From Mercurialis annua (taxonomy: Eukaryota; Streptophyta; Magnoliopsida; Malpighiales; Euphorbiaceae): a stretch of DNA of 64,000 nucleotides. The notes below the pieces were generated by a model, which saw only the letters and a list, made by a program, of their open reading frames with translations, did not search any database and was not told the DNA's origin. Location of the stretch: NCBI RefSeq assembly GCF_937616625.2, contig NC_065570.1, forward strand, positions 64,507,665 to 64,571,664, given 5' to 3'. Shown one piece after another: positions 10,493 through 23,900 of this stretch (the first letter of the stretch is position 1; every line of letters begins with the position of its first letter). The position numbers and the translations under genes were made by a program.

Positions 10493-12450
10493 AATTTAGC
10501 CACATTTTTGTTTGAATACATGAACTTTTATTTTCTTTAAATTAGCGTATAATATTTTAAAAGTGCATCAAACAGGTGCTTTTAGCTATTTTTTAACACT
10601 ATGCTACTGATAAAGCTAAAAATACATTTTAAATTTGTTGATATAATATATTATTCTGATTTTATATAAACAAATGCATCATTTATACACACTACTATCA
10701 TTTGTTTGGCTAATATGACAGTGGAAGCTAAGCAAATAAAGTTATCTTTTATCTTCTTAGCACAACCATGATCATAAATCATATAAAACAATTGTTTGAT
10801 ATATTTAAAAAAAAATTAAAATATCAATTTAAAAGAATTTAAAGCTTATACACTAAAATCATAACTTTTAAAAAGTTCAAGTACTTCTAGTATACTTTTC
10901 CCTCCCAAATATGAGGATTTATTTTTATGCTAATAGATATATTATCTGATCGTACCCTCGTACGGTTTTGTACCCTTAATATGTCATTTTTATATTTATG
11001 TCTAGAAATTAGTTATAGAATAAAAATGGCATATTCGAATCTCTCCTTATTTATCAACGTGACGATTTTCCTAATATGCGTACATTTATGAAAGAAAAAA
11101 AAAACTATCAGAAAGAGAAATTGATATCCAAATACAGTAAAACAACTTCACAGTATCTGTAAATCATAAGATTTAATAAAAAAACATTTTTTTTATATAT
11201 TTTAATATTTGAATGTTCGTTTGGTTCAAACTGAATAAATTTAAAAATAAATAAACCGAATTGATTTTATAAAGTATCGAATTAAACTAAATTTTTTTAT
11301 TTTTTTCACTTCGATTAGGTGTTTTGGTTTACTTTGTACAAAAATTGCACTGAGACTTTTTTCGGTATCAGAATCGAATAAAACTAACAAAAAATAAAAG
11401 TTAATAATCTCAAATCGAACCAAACTTTTCAGTTCGGTTAATCAATTTCGGTTTAGATTAATGGGTACAATCTTTATGCATAACAACTATGCAAACCATA
11501 CATTTGAAAAATTAGCAAAGTTCTTAAATGTGTTTGTGTGAGCTCATTAATACAACTCATACATTACCATTTCTCCATTAGCATTTATGGTAAGAAATTA
11601 AAATACTAAACACTTTCAAAGGAAATAACACCTATTAACCGTGTTTATTAGCCGTTGGATTATCATAATTTGATTCACCAACTTTAAGATCCAATGGCAA
11701 GCAAGCACTATTAGTCTTAGACCGCTTTTGGGCGTTACAAGACGCACCTCAGGATTTTATAGACCATTTGTACAAAACCTAACCGAAAAGTACACTCATC
11801 CATTGGACAACCAAATTTTGGCAGCACAATTCTTTCTCTCTCTCTCAAATTAAAGCATTCAATATCTCTCACTTTCTTTTTTAATTCTAGAAAAATTTAA
11901 AAAATAATCTGTAATTAATCCGTAAAATCTACCATCTAGTGTTTTAAAAATTAATTCGGACTTATCATTTATAAAACCATAGATTTAAACTACAGGTTAA
12001 TCCAGATTTTAGTTTTTTTTTTAATTGGATTTCCAATTTAACATCTCTAATCTGAAATAAACTATTAAACCGATTAACCGTAAAATTTACCAGTTAAATT
12101 ATGATATATATACTAATTTTTTAATCCATCATTTTTTTTAATCTATTTACTGATTAAAATTTTATATATACATATTTAGATAATATACATATTGTATTAA
12201 TTATATCATTAGTTATTGTTTTCAGTAATAAACTCGATTTTTTTAAAAATGATCAATTCAATTTGAAAATGCATTTTACTAAATATTTTACATTTAATTT
12301 TTATAAATTCAATAAATTATTAAAAAAGTATATATTTAGCATTTAAAAAAATGTTAATATCCAAACAAAATAAATTTTTAGAAGATAGACTCAAATTGAA
12401 AAAAAGAAAAAAGAAAAAGATTTTCCTACTCCCAAGTATTGAAAATGCTC
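10493..12450. other. Gene-free stretch upstream of the TCP gene
   Basis: AT-rich. At 11210-11465 there is a GGTTCGGTT/AACCGAA-rich dispersed repeat with inverted character. A CT-rich tract (CTCTCTCTCTC) lies near 11835-11850. No coding signal was found. The last few hundred bases presumably include the TCP promoter. Confidence 0.5.
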
Positions 12451-12454
12451 TACT

Positions 12455-12462
12455 ATAAATAC
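12455..12462 (+). promoter_or_regulatory. Probable TATA box of the TCP gene
   Basis: TATAAATA lies 42 bases before the start codon, preceded by C-rich text. Its position fits a TATA box followed by a very short leader; no transcript data support it. Confidence 0.5.
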
Positions 12463-12503
12463 TGCATACCACTCTCATATGAGTACAAAAAAATCATCTC
12501 ATC

Positions 12504-13115
12504 ATGTCCATGGAAGAGCTTATGAGCAGTGACATGACGCCTCTGCTTCCTACTCCCTCCATCCAACAAACCATTTTTCCAAAACCCAACTCCATTCTCG
12601 CTAAACCAAGAAAAGATCGCCATGCTAAGGTCAACGGCCGTGACCGCCGTATCCGGCTGCCGGCGGTCTGCGCCTCCAGAATCTTTCAGCTCACTCAAGA
12701 ACTTGGTAACAAAACTGACGGCGAAACCATCGAATGGCTTCTTCGTATGGCTGAGCCCTCTATCATTGCAGCTACAGGCAATGGTTTTATCAATAATACT
12801 ATTACTACTACTAATAATGATAGTAATAATTCTGGTTTTGTTGATTCTGGTTCTAATAATAATATGGTACCGTTTATGAACCCTAATTTATCAGCCAGCT
12901 TTTCGTTGGGTTATTCGTGTGATTTTTCAGGTTCTTCTTCTGCTTCTTCTTATATGTTTCCTAGTACTGAAGCAATGTTCAAGAACGATTACATTCAGTT
13001 TCCGAAACCTGAACAAGGTTTGAATTCGTTGGACTTTGATCTGGTGGGTAATTTCGACATGGAATTTCCTCTCAGCTGCGATTTGTTGTCTGGAAATGAT
13101 GTTCATCGCTTCTGA
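12504..13115 (+). CDS. Class I TCP transcription factor
   Basis: Single-exon gene of 203 residues. The TCP domain occupies about residues 34-92: a basic part ([20 protein letters not shown]) followed by a helix-loop-helix part ([24 protein letters not shown], then [10 protein letters not shown]). The short basic region and the [22 protein letters not shown] pattern fit class I (PCF-type) factors, nuclear proteins that bind GGNCCCAC-like sites as dimers and control cell growth. After the domain comes an Asn/Ser/Thr-rich tail encoded by an ACT/AAT-rich microsatellite-like stretch (about 12793-12870). The first ATG is used; a second in-frame ATG lies two codons later. The protein is short for class I, resembling the small TCP11/TCP16-like members, but the exact orthologue cannot be fixed by eye. 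A TATA box lies just upstream. Antisense and alternate-frame open frames here are shadows. Confidence 0.93.
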   Translation: MSMEELMSSDMTPLLPTPSIQQTIFPKPNSILAKPRKDRHAKVNGRDRRIRLPAVCASRIFQLTQELGNKTDGETIEWLLRMAEPSIIAATGNGFINNTITTTNNDSNNSGFVDSGSNNNMVPFMNPNLSASFSLGYSCDFSGSSSASSYMFPSTEAMFKNDYIQFPKPEQGLNSLDFDLVGNFDMEFPLSCDLLSGNDVHRF

Positions 13116-13536
13116 AAGAATCAGAATGAATGTAATAAAAAGAAAAAAGCAAAAATAATTTGTATATGAAATGATGAATATCATCGTTTTCATGTATCTT
13201 TAATTTCGTTTTTCATTTTAGTTTATTAAGGTTTTGATCTAATTTCTTCTACTTTCTGCATCATATGACGAGCAAATTTGAATCTATTTGAGTTCGAATA
13301 TTTGAATAATAAAAGAAAAGACAAGAACATTCAGGTTTGGATCTTTGGTGTTCCCCGTTGTAAAATAGAATGGAGAATGAGAGCAGGTTCAGTCTTATCC
13401 TGTTATCATTACATATTCTCTAAAAATGGTCACAAAAGTTTCAGTTTCTGTGTTGTCTCGACAAGTTTAGGTACACGTGCTCATCTCTTTCATTTTTGCT
13501 GCACATGCTAATTCAAATTCGCCACCTTATCACACC

Positions 13537-13803
13537 CTATGTCCCTGTAGAGTTATCTACTTTAAGCAATTTTTTTATCTTAAATTTTTTGTACATTTTT
13601 AAAAATTAACTAACTCTTACACTCATTTTTTTTTATATTGTCTATTTAAAATTCATTAATGAATAAATTAAAAATAAATTACAAATGGATCCTATATTAA
13701 ATAGGGATATGACAATTTTTTTTTGTAAAATTCATATACAATAATTACTTTTCTTAAAGTGTGTGATAAAGACAGTGGACAATTTTATTAGGACGGAGGA
13801 AGT
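13537..13803. mobile_element. Decayed Stowaway-like MITE
   Basis: The right end GGACGGAGGAAGTA and the left TATGTCCCTGTAGAG/CTACTTTAAGCAA resemble the CTCCCTCCGTCC-type terminus of plant Tc1/Mariner MITEs, with a typical TTCATTAATGAATAAATTAAA interior and TCCTATATTAAATAGGG. The left terminus is degraded. Confidence 0.5.
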
Positions 13804-14507
13804 ATATAATATAAAAAAATTGAATAAAGTTTTTTCTTTTCTTTCATTGTTATGCATTAGATTGTATAAAGGATTAATTGATATTCTGAACTTGGCATAA
13901 AATATCTAAAAAATTATTTTCGCTAGTTTTTGGTACAAATCAAACCACGAGTTAGTCAAAATGCATCAAATCACCCCTTTTAATAGAGTTTGTACAAAAC
14001 AAGTTGAAAAAAAAAACAATATAAAATAAAAAATAGTAATGTAATTTTTTTATATTAATGATCAAGGTAAGAAATATAAAAAAGCAAGTATTTGAATAAG
14101 AATAAATGAAGGGAATGTGGCCTTAATTTCGTTATTGTTGTAGTTGTGTTTCCTTTTCTTTCTCAAAAATTGATTGCATATTTTTCTAATATATTCTTAT
14201 AAACTATAACACAATATTGTTAGAATTGACCCGGTGATAAAACCGATAATAATAAAAGATTAAGGGTTTAAGGTTTAACCGGTGTTCAACCGAAATTAAA
14301 TCTGTATTATAAAATTATATTTAATCATGTGTGTAATAAATTTTTAAAATGATTGTTGTAAACAATAACCCCAAATTATTATGAATTAAATAGATAGAGA
14401 TTTAAAAATGAAATTGAATTTGTATGATGGTTGTGCAAATAGTCAGCATTCGGTATCCACCAAGGCTCGACTCCTTGCAGGTAAGTTACAAATCTTATCC
14501 TTTTCTA
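13804..14507. other. Gene-free stretch
   Basis: AT-rich sequence without coding signal. The segment about 13865-14000 reads like the left arm of a decayed fold-back (AACTTGGCATAAAATATC, CAAATCACCCCTTTTAATAG), but no right arm was found. Confidence 0.4.
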
Positions 14508-15943
14508 GAAAAGGCTCAAATGAGCCGTCCATGTTTGGCCTGAGGCGCATATTGGCTTTTAACCTTTAAAAAGGTGTTAAAACATATTTAACGTTAAAAA
14601 AATACTCCCTCCGTCCCGTTTAAGAAGGGACAAATGAGTTTTTCACATACATTAAGAAAGCATTAATTATTATAGTGTTTTCTTATTTTACTCCTATTTA
14701 TGATAGTGTTATATTTTGTGTACAGGCTAATAGTCATTAATTATGGAAAGAGAAATGGGGGTAGAAAAGGAAAATTCATATAAATTGCCACAAAAAACAC
14801 GATATGACCTTCTAAAGTGGGACAAATAAAAATGAGATATGTCCCTTCTTAAATGGGACGGAGGGAGTAGATTTTAAAAATAGTCATTTATTGTTTAGGT
14901 GGAATCCGACGTGGTTAAATGAACTTAAGTTGGTTCAAATATGCCCTCAATGTTTTAGCATATGTTTCAAGTATGCCCTTCATGTATAAAAATATCCAAA
15001 TATACCGCTTCATGTATAAAAAGGTTCAAATATGCCCTTTATGTATAAAAATGATTAAATATGTCCTTCATATATAAAAAAATTCAAAGTGAATTTGAGC
15101 ATCAAACTTGATAAGCCCGCGAGCCTGGTCGAGTTTTAGTAAAAAAAATTACTCTATTATTATATATATATATAAATACAATAAAATCTTTATTTTTGTT
15201 CATAAAATTTAATTTTTAAATATTTATACATATAATCAAGTCAAATCAAGTTTGGGTTTCAATTATTCTATCGAGTTTGATCTCGAACTTCTAAAATGAT
15301 AATTTGTCAAATTAAGTTTCAAACTTTAAATTTAAAATCGAATCAATCTCGAAAGTGATTGTACTTTTCTTAAAATCTACTTTATTATTGCTAATATCAA
15401 GTGATAGTATCTTTTGATACGAGACAAATTTTTTAAAACTTTAATAGGCCATCTCATTCGGTTAGTTTGAATAATTTAATCTCAAACTGAACCCAAAATT
15501 AAAAATCTACATTCTTTTTATCAAAACTGAACTAATAAATCGAAACTTATAATCTAACCGACCGAAAGTCATCAGTTTGGTCGATCGATAGTTTGCCCAC
15601 CCTTACTGGTAATATTTGAACCTATCCATACATGAAGAGCGTATTTGAACCTATTCATATATAAGTATTTGAACTTTTTTTATAAATGAAGGGTATATTT
15701 TAACCTTTTTATTAATGAACGACATATTTGAACCGCATGTCAAACATAGAGGGTATATTAGAACCACCTTATGTTCAATTAGCCACGTCAGATTAGGTAA
15801 GAATTGACGGATTTTTAAATGGTGTTAGAAAGAGGGGTTTATTTGAGTATTTTTAAACGTTAGGAGTGTTTAGCACCTTTTCAAACATAGAGGGCCAATT
15901 TGATCCTCAGGCTAAACATGAAGGGCATATTTGACTCTTTTTC
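14508..15943. mobile_element. 1.4-kb fold-back element
   Basis: The left arm (AAAAGGCTCAAATGAGCCGT, CATGTTTGGCCTGAGG, AAAAAGGTGTTAAAACA, AACGTT) is an imperfect inverted copy of the right arm ending at about 15943 (CCTCAGGCTAAACATGAAGG, CATATTTGACTCTTTTT). The middle contains repeated phrases of the type TTCAAATATGCCCTTCATGTATAAAA, four or more times at about 14935-15090, with inverted counterparts near 15600-15770. No open frame is convincing. A Stowaway element is inserted in the left arm. No clear target duplication was found. Confidence 0.6.
14603..14869. mobile_element. Stowaway-type (Tc1/Mariner) MITE
   Basis: Element 14605-14867 (263 bp) with terminal inverted repeats CTCCCTCCGTCCCGTTTAAG and CTTAAATGGGACGGAGGGAG, flanked by a TA duplication at both ends. 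Terminus and duplication match the Stowaway superfamily. It is nested in the left arm of the larger fold-back at 14508-15943. Confidence 0.9.
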
Positions 15944-17269
15944 CTATTTTTTTTAAAAAGGACAAATCCAGGTTTTTAATATTTGACCAAACTGAAACCG
16001 GGTATACCGGTTTAATTCTTCAAAATCAATGGGTATTCGACCGGTTTTACAAAAAACCAATGGTTCTTAAAATTAGCGGTTATCTGTACAACCTGAACCG
16101 ACAATCTGACTGGTTTGCGGGTTTTCCAATTGAACCGATCGGTCCGGTTCGGATTTGACAACCATGCTATAAAGTATTATTTTTCAGAATCGAGCTGGAT
16201 AGATCTAAAAGGAAAGATCTTATTTAAGGGAAAATAACTTTTTTAAAATTTTAGCCCTTCGTATAATGTCTAATTGTATTTCTTCTTTATAATTAAACCC
16301 CATATTTTTAATTTTTAATTTTACTAATCCATTCAAATAAATAAATTTGATGCATATATTCTAACGTGTAATCCAATTATGCATGTAAGGGCTTAACCTG
16401 ATGGTTAGGCTGCTCCTACTGCATCTCGAAGTCATCATGTCTCGACAGTTAGTTCATTTGCTTGCTTTAAAAAATACAGGTTTAACACTAATACCAACAA
16501 ATAATTTGGACAATTTGGTCCGCCAATTTTAAAATTCGAGCCAAATTATTAAATTTCAATTTAAATTTATTTTCGGACATTATTATTATTATTCTAAATC
16601 TAAATAACACTTATTAAACTGAAATAAAAAAAAGTTGCGTAACATATTTATTTATGAAATTAAAATTTCATAAAAATAAATCTTAAAAATAAGTGTAAAC
16701 TGAGGGTTAAATATGTCTTAATTTGGAGTATGGACAGACCAATAAATTATTTTTAAAAATATATTTAATAAAACGGTTAGAATTAAAAAATATAAAAAAA
16801 TCTTTTGCCAATGAAATATTATACATACTGGTACTCAGTTACAAGTAAGTTTGTAACAAATATCCTAAAGCATCAACCTTAGTTAAGAGTATAAAAGAAA
16901 ACTAATTAAGTATGAGTTACAAATTTACTATCACATTACAAATCATTAAAGGCAAAATAACAAATCTTAGTAAAAAAAGTAGCAATAATAATAACAGCAT
17001 TATAACAGAAGATTCATTAAAACGTATTTTGTCAAATTGGAAATTCTCACAAAGAATACCTAAATTTTCTTGTGTCACCTAGCATAATTCCTAAAGTTTA
17101 ATTTATAACTAGAATATACCTAAACTATATAATTTACATGAATTATAATTGTATAACAGTAAAATGTTGTTTGCCAACAAACATTTGTTCATATCAAAAT
17201 GGACCGACGTAGCAATTACGTAAATATTTATTTAATCTTACTAAGCATACATCACATGAGGATTTCACA
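15944..17269. other. Gene-free stretch upstream of the ABCG gene
   Basis: Contains an ACCGG/CCGGTT-rich dispersed repeat at about 15955-16160 and a weak SINE-like stretch at about 16388-16445 (GGGCTTAACCTGATGGTTAGG, no good box B). An open frame at 15931-16158 runs through the CCGGTT repeat and is not believed to be coding. Nothing else is supported. Confidence 0.45.
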
Positions 17270-17277
17270 TGACGTCA
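17270..17277. promoter_or_regulatory. TGACGTCA palindrome (possible bZIP site)
   Basis: A perfect TGACGTCA palindrome within ATGACGTCATG lies about 630 bases upstream of the ABCG start. The ACGT core is a known plant bZIP recognition sequence. Function here is only inferred. Confidence 0.3.
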
Positions 17278-17901
17278 TGTAAGATTTGGCCTGAGTGTCA
17301 TGTGGTATCACTATATCCCCTAATCAATAAAATAAACTCATTTGATGGAACTAGTGTCGCTTTACGTGCTTCACACGTACTCGTAATATGACTCGTCAAT
17401 TTATGTTTAGTAATTTACTATAAAAAAATTAAATCAACAATAAATAATATAAACTTTTTGCATTAATATATAGCCACTAACTAAAAATATAATAGTTTAA
17501 ATTGCAAAATATGAATGTTTGATTAATTTATAGTATGATTTATAAAATATAATTAGACATTGAAAAACATAGTCTAATTTTTGGAGTAGCATAGTGAAAT
17601 TTTTTGTTTTAGTTAATAAGCAGACGCACTTATGTCCAAAACAAACAAACATATAAAACTGTGGAAACAAAAAACACAGTAATATTTGTCCTAATACATC
17701 GCCAAATCTTTCTCTAAACCATTTCTTCCTCCGACAAAAAACCATCCAATCCTCTGCCCCAACATTCACCATTTCCATAATATTTCTCCTTCTCCCTCCC
17801 TACCACCACCCTCATTGACTCTTAAGTCTTTTCATATGTTACGTGCCATCATAATTTCTTGATTTTTTCCTGCATTGATTCTTGAAATTCAAGAAAATAA
17901 A

Positions 17902-20900
17902 ATGATCGGAGAGAATTATTATAACGCGTATCGTTTTCTCTCTGTATCCACCATTGTTGTTGTTGTGATCTTTGTTTCGAGTTTTCAAATCCAACTCGTT
18001 TCTTGTCAAGCAGTTAATGGAAATATCAGAAATCCAGCTGCGGAACAGCTTTTTTCGCAGTTGGTTTTTAAGAGTTTTTCGAATTTCACTGCCAGTTTCA
18101 AGAAAGACATTTCCAAATACTTCGCTTTCTGCATAACGGACGTGTGTGTATTTCTTGTTTATTTTACAATCATCTTCTTTTAATATAATTATTATTTTTG
18201 AAATGAAGATTATTATATTCGGTGTTTTTGATATTTGATTTGCAGGGATTCAGATTGGGATATGGCATTCAATTTCTCCGGAAATACAGCATTCCTATCC
18301 AATTGTGCCAGGAAAACCAAAGGCATGCTTACGGGAGATTATTAGGTAGACTTAGTCTACCGCGTTATCCGTAGACTAAGCCTACCATATCATAACACGT
18401 CGTTAAAATGATGACAATATTTTAATAAATGTGTACATATGGAAATGGTGATATTACGTTATTGTCATCATTTTAGTGACGTGTTACGATATGATAGGCT
18501 TAGTTTACGAAATAACATGGCAACTAAGTCTACCATCGTTCAATTTCAATTATTTTGCTCTTGACTGTGTTTCCTGAACTGTTTTTTTGTTTTGGTGAAT
18601 CAGGAGATATGATTCAAAGAATATGCACAGCAGCAGAAATAAAATTCTACTTCAATAGTTTCTTTTCTAAAGGATCAAGAAGTACTCATTATTTACAGCC
18701 CAACAAAAACTGTAACTTGAGCTCATGGGTCTCTGGGTGTGAGCCAGGATGGTCCTGTAGTGTGGGTCATGGTCAAAAAGTTGACCTTAATAATACAGAA
18801 AAAATTCCTTCAAGAACTTCTGATTGTGCTCCTTGTTGTGAAGGTTTCTTCTGCCCTCATGGTCTTACTTGCATGATACGTAAGTCGCTAAATCACGAAC
18901 TCTACCGTGTTCTGCAATTTACGATGCAAAATACAGCTTTCATTTGTTTACAATTTAAATTATTGGTTGTGGTTAATTAATTTAATTTGTTGCATAAACT
19001 GTTTAGCTACATAACATTGTTTCCCTATTGTGTCACTGAAGCATGTCCGCTAGGTTCTTACTGTCCGGCTTCGAAACTGAATAAGACCACCGGAATTTGT
19101 GACCCGTAAGTTCAATCTTGCTGTTGTTACTATTTTTCACCTTATTTTCTGTTTTCTGCTTTAGCATTCATTTATATTTATTGGCAGAAATGTTTTGCAG
19201 ATACAATTATCAACTTCCTGCTGGCAAACCAAATCATACTTGCGGCGGAGCTGATGTTTGGGCTGATATTTTGAGTACCAGAGAGGTATTTTGTCCGCCA
19301 GGATCGTTCTGTCCTTCCGTTGTTCAGAAGATTCCTTGCAGTAGTGGGTATTAAAAACTATCCCGGAACTTTCAGAATTGTGTTTATAGAATAGGTTGTT
19401 TTATATATGTTGCACGAGAACTTGTCAGAGTGTTACCTTTTGGAAAAACTTTAAAATTTTATATTTATAATGTATTTATGTAAAAATTATGTTTCGCAAT
19501 TTTCTGTTTGAGCATTTCTGTTTGCGTTCAACATTGCTTAAAATATGTCCAATTAAGTTACTCTTGTAACTAATCTGTTTCGTTTCGTTGTTTTTCCTTC
19601 AGATTCTACTGCAGGACTGGTTCCACATCTCAAGCAGGTATGCTTCGGCTGCTTTAATCAATATATGCTTTAGGATATTTGTGAGTGTTGATTCTCGAAA
19701 TGGATACGGGTTATTTATACGGAAACCTCATGAGCAAATCAATGGCAATATGATTATTTTTGTTGCACTGGGGAAGCATAGGCTCAAACTGTGAACTTTC
19801 AGATTGGAACATAACACCAACCTATATTATACAAAAACTTTTCGAGTTCTGCATTTTATTTAAGGTTTCATTTCATTCATGTAAACACTTCCAAAACTCT
19901 ATACAGTATATTCATACTCTATTCTTGAAGAAGCTAGGACATTTAGATTAGAACTTAATGTCTCTAATTGCACGTCTGATAATCTATGTTGTATGGAAAC
20001 TTCTCAAATTTATAGAAATGTTTCTGCAACTCTGAAACTCTATATGCAGAATCTCTTATAAAATATATAATTTCGCCATTTTCCATTTCAGCATTTTCCA
20101 TTTTAGTTCCGTAGCGCATAGTTGATTAAGATTGTAGCAGAATATAACTTTAACTGATAACCTGTAGGTTGTTTTAAGTTGGCAAAATGTGAACCGCAAT
20201 CAGCAAATCAAAACATTACAGCATATGGTATCTTGATTTTTGTAAGTAACAACTTCTGCAGAACTAAGCTTCCATGAAAACTGAAAAGTAAATATGGATT
20301 GAGTTTTCTGTTTATGCTATGCAGGCTGGATTGAGTTTTCTGCTTATCATAATCTACAACTGTTCTGATCAAGTTCTTGCAACTCGAGAGAAGCGACAGG
20401 CAAAAACTCGAGAAAAGGCGGTTCAGAGTGTAAGAGAAACAGCGCAAGCTCGAGAAAAATGGAAATCTGCAAAAGATATTGCCAAGAAACATGCAATTGG
20501 ATTGCAGACTCAATTATCAAGAACATTTTCTCGGACGAAATCAAGAATGCACCACGAAACTCGAGGTACAGGTCAAGCTAAACCAGGATCTGATGCTGCA
20601 TTACCACCATTGTCCGGAACTAGTTCCGATAAAGGAAAGAAAAAGGGAAAGCCAAACCTTACGCAAATGCTGCACGAAATTGAAGATGATCCGGATAATA
20701 CCGAAGGATTCAATCTTGAAATTGGAGATAAAAATATCAAAAAACATGCCCCAAAAGGTAAGCAATTACATACTCAGAGCCAAATGTTCAGGTATGCATA
20801 TGGTCAGATTGAGAAGGAAAAAGCTCAGCAGGAGCAAAACAAGAATTTGACATTTTCTGGTGTAATTTCAATGGCTAATGATATTGATATCAGAAAGAGA

Positions 20901-23900
20901 CCGACGATTGAGATTGCGTTTCGAGACTTAACCCTCACTTTAAAACATAAAAACAAACATCTGTTGAGGTGTGTGACCGGAAAATTGTCGCCGGGACGAG
21001 TTTCTGCTGTTATGGGCCCATCTGGGGCTGGAAAAACAACATTTCTATCAGCTTTGACAGGAAAAACATCTGGATGCTTAATTACGGGTATGGTTCTTGT
21101 AAATGGTAAGTCGGAACCAATCCAAGCTTACAAGAAAATCATTGGCTATGTTCCTCAAGATGATATTGTGCATGGAAATTTAACTGTGGAGGAAAATCTC
21201 TGGTTCAGTGCAAGATGCAGGTAAATTATAACACTAAACTTAATTCAGTCATGCAGTTTTGTTTTGGCTTAATGTTCCAGAAAATCTAAATGTTTGTCGC
21301 CTTTTATCAATTCTAACAAAATGATAGCATGACTATGACTTGAAGAATTTTATTCCAATTATAGCAAAGTCCGCTAAGTTAAATTTATTAAACTTGATTT
21401 TGCTCGCGTGACAGCTATTAAATAGTTGCCTCTTATTATGTTTACCTTTTTTTGCTTCAATCCGCTGAACTGAACTCACGACCTTGGCAGTTTGCTGTCT
21501 AGCGCTTATACCATTTGAGTTATAGCTCGTTGGTAAAAGCTTTGGTTAGTATTGATAAAAGCGGAAAATATTTGGATTTGTCGGGTCATTGGCCCTTTTG
21601 TTTTGAAGCATTTTTTTGACTATAAAAGTTTTCATTCAATTGCTGCAGACTCTCTGCTGATCTACCTAAACCAGAAAAGGTTCTAGTTGTTGAAAGAGTA
21701 ATAGAAGCTTTAGGGCTGCAGTTAGTTAGGGATTCTCTAGTTGGTACAGTGGAGAAAAGAGGAATTTCAGGAGGTCAAAGAAAAAGAGTCAATGTAGGAC
21801 TTGAGATGGTAATGGAACCTTCACTTCTTATTTTAGATGAACCCACTTCTGGTTTGGACAGCTCATCTTCCCTCTTGCTACTTCGAGCTCTCCGCCGCGA
21901 AGCCCTCGAGGGCGTAAACATCTGCATGGTTGTTCATCAACCTAGGCAAGTTTCTTCAAAATATGTAACTAGACCTGGCAATTTTATACGTGTCGTGTCG
22001 TGTAATCTGTTTAATAAGTGTCTCTTGTTTGAGTTTTATGTATAAAATATGATTATTAATTATGCCGTGTTAGTATTTAACCTACTCGTGTTTCGCACTT
22101 AGGCTAACACGACTGATTTATGATCTGCATACATGAATTGTTAAGTTTATATGTAATTAGACCTGATAATTTTATACATGTGGTTTTGTGTTTGAGTTGT
22201 ATATATCAAACACACTTATTAATCGTGTCGTGTTTGTATTCAATGCCAGAGGGAGGGGGCATGGGATGGCCATGGCCCCCTCCAACTTTCTATACATGGT
22301 AAATTTAGTACTTAAATTTTTTTATATTTTACGATTTGACCCTCTATTTTTTAAAATTGCCTTTTCTATATAATACAAATTTTGATTTGGCCTCCCTAAT
22401 ATTCCCGGCTCCGTCACTGTTTGTGTTTAACCTAATTTTATTTTTTCTTTAGGCCGTCATGACTCATTTATGACTCACATATATGAATTTCCAGGTTTAT
22501 ATGTAATTTAGTTGTTAGATGAGAAAATTAATTTTTTTTTCCATTTTTCAGCTATACATTGTTCAGGATGTTTGATGATTTGATACTTCTAGCAAAGGGT
22601 GGCTTGACAGTATATCACGGGCCGGTAAAGAAAGTGGAAGAGTACTTTTCGGGTCTAGGGATTATTGTTCCGGAGCGAGCAAATCCTCCGGATTACTTCA
22701 TTGACATTTTGGAAGGGATAGTGAAACCAAGTGCAGGAGTAAACTATAAACAGTTTCCTATTCGATGGATGCTTCATAATGGATATCCTGTTCCGATGGA
22801 TATGCTGCAGAATGCTGATCCTGTCGAAGCATCGACTAGTGATTCGGCTCATGGACCCCGAGAGAGTGATGCTGCTTCCGAATCGCAATCTTTTGCTGGA
22901 GACTTTTGGCAGGATATGAAATCAAATGTTGAGACAAAGAAAGATCACATAAATAACAATTTCTTATCCTCGAATGACTTGTCGAATCGGAGAACTCCTG
23001 ATGTGTTTCAACAGTATAGATATTTCTTGGGGAGGTTAGGGAAATTTCGTACCGTTCTTCCGAATAAAATTCATATCTACAAATTCTCTTTGTTGCTTAA
23101 TTGTTATTTTTTTCTTTTGCAGGCTTGGCAAACAGAGACTAAGAGAAGCAAGAACACAGGCTGTAGATTATTTGATTTTATTACTTGCCGGAATCTGCTT
23201 AGGAACTTTAGCTAAAGTTAGCGATGAAACTTTCGGAGTGCTTGGTTATACGTACACTGTCATTGCAGTCTGTAAGCTCATAATGCCTTATAAACTTTCT
23301 GAATCCTGAATCTTATGATAATTTGCATTTGCAGGCCCTCAACTTTTCTCTGTCTTCAATACAATCATTTTTCTTTGATTAATAACAATAAAGTCCTCAG
23401 TTTTGATTCTATTGCCCGAAAAATCCTGTTGGTGTGGCTTTATATTGTTAATTTTAGACAATGTGACAATGAGCTAGACGTTGGATAACAAAATTACTCT
23501 TTAATCCACATATTCCTGACTTATATAGCGCCACGTGGTTTTAATATGTGATAAAACATTATAGATTAAAATAATTATTTTGTTATCCATGTAGTCGTTC
23601 AGTTCATTGTCACGCCATATAAAATTAGCGGAAATGAAGCCAAAACTAAGGGTAGAGACTCTTGGTGCAATAAATTCAAAGTTGAGGATTTTATTGTTAC
23701 AAATTAAAGAGCAAAAGACTATGATGGGAGACAAAAGAAAATTGAGGGACTATTGGCAAATAGCCCTGAATCTTACAGAAGTTGATTGATATTTTACAAG
23801 AGAGAATTCAATTCTGACAAACCTGAAATTCTGAATAATTTTCAGCTCTTCTATGCAAGATTGCGGCTTTAAGATCATTTTCTTTAGACAAACTACATTA

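Noticed and set aside
12453..13193. Antisense and alternate-frame open frames over the TCP gene
   Set aside because: They are shadows of the TCP coding frame, which alone gives a recognisable domain.
17875..17901. Earlier start of the ABCG frame
   Set aside because: The upstream codon is TTG; the first ATG (17902) gives a normal signal peptide.
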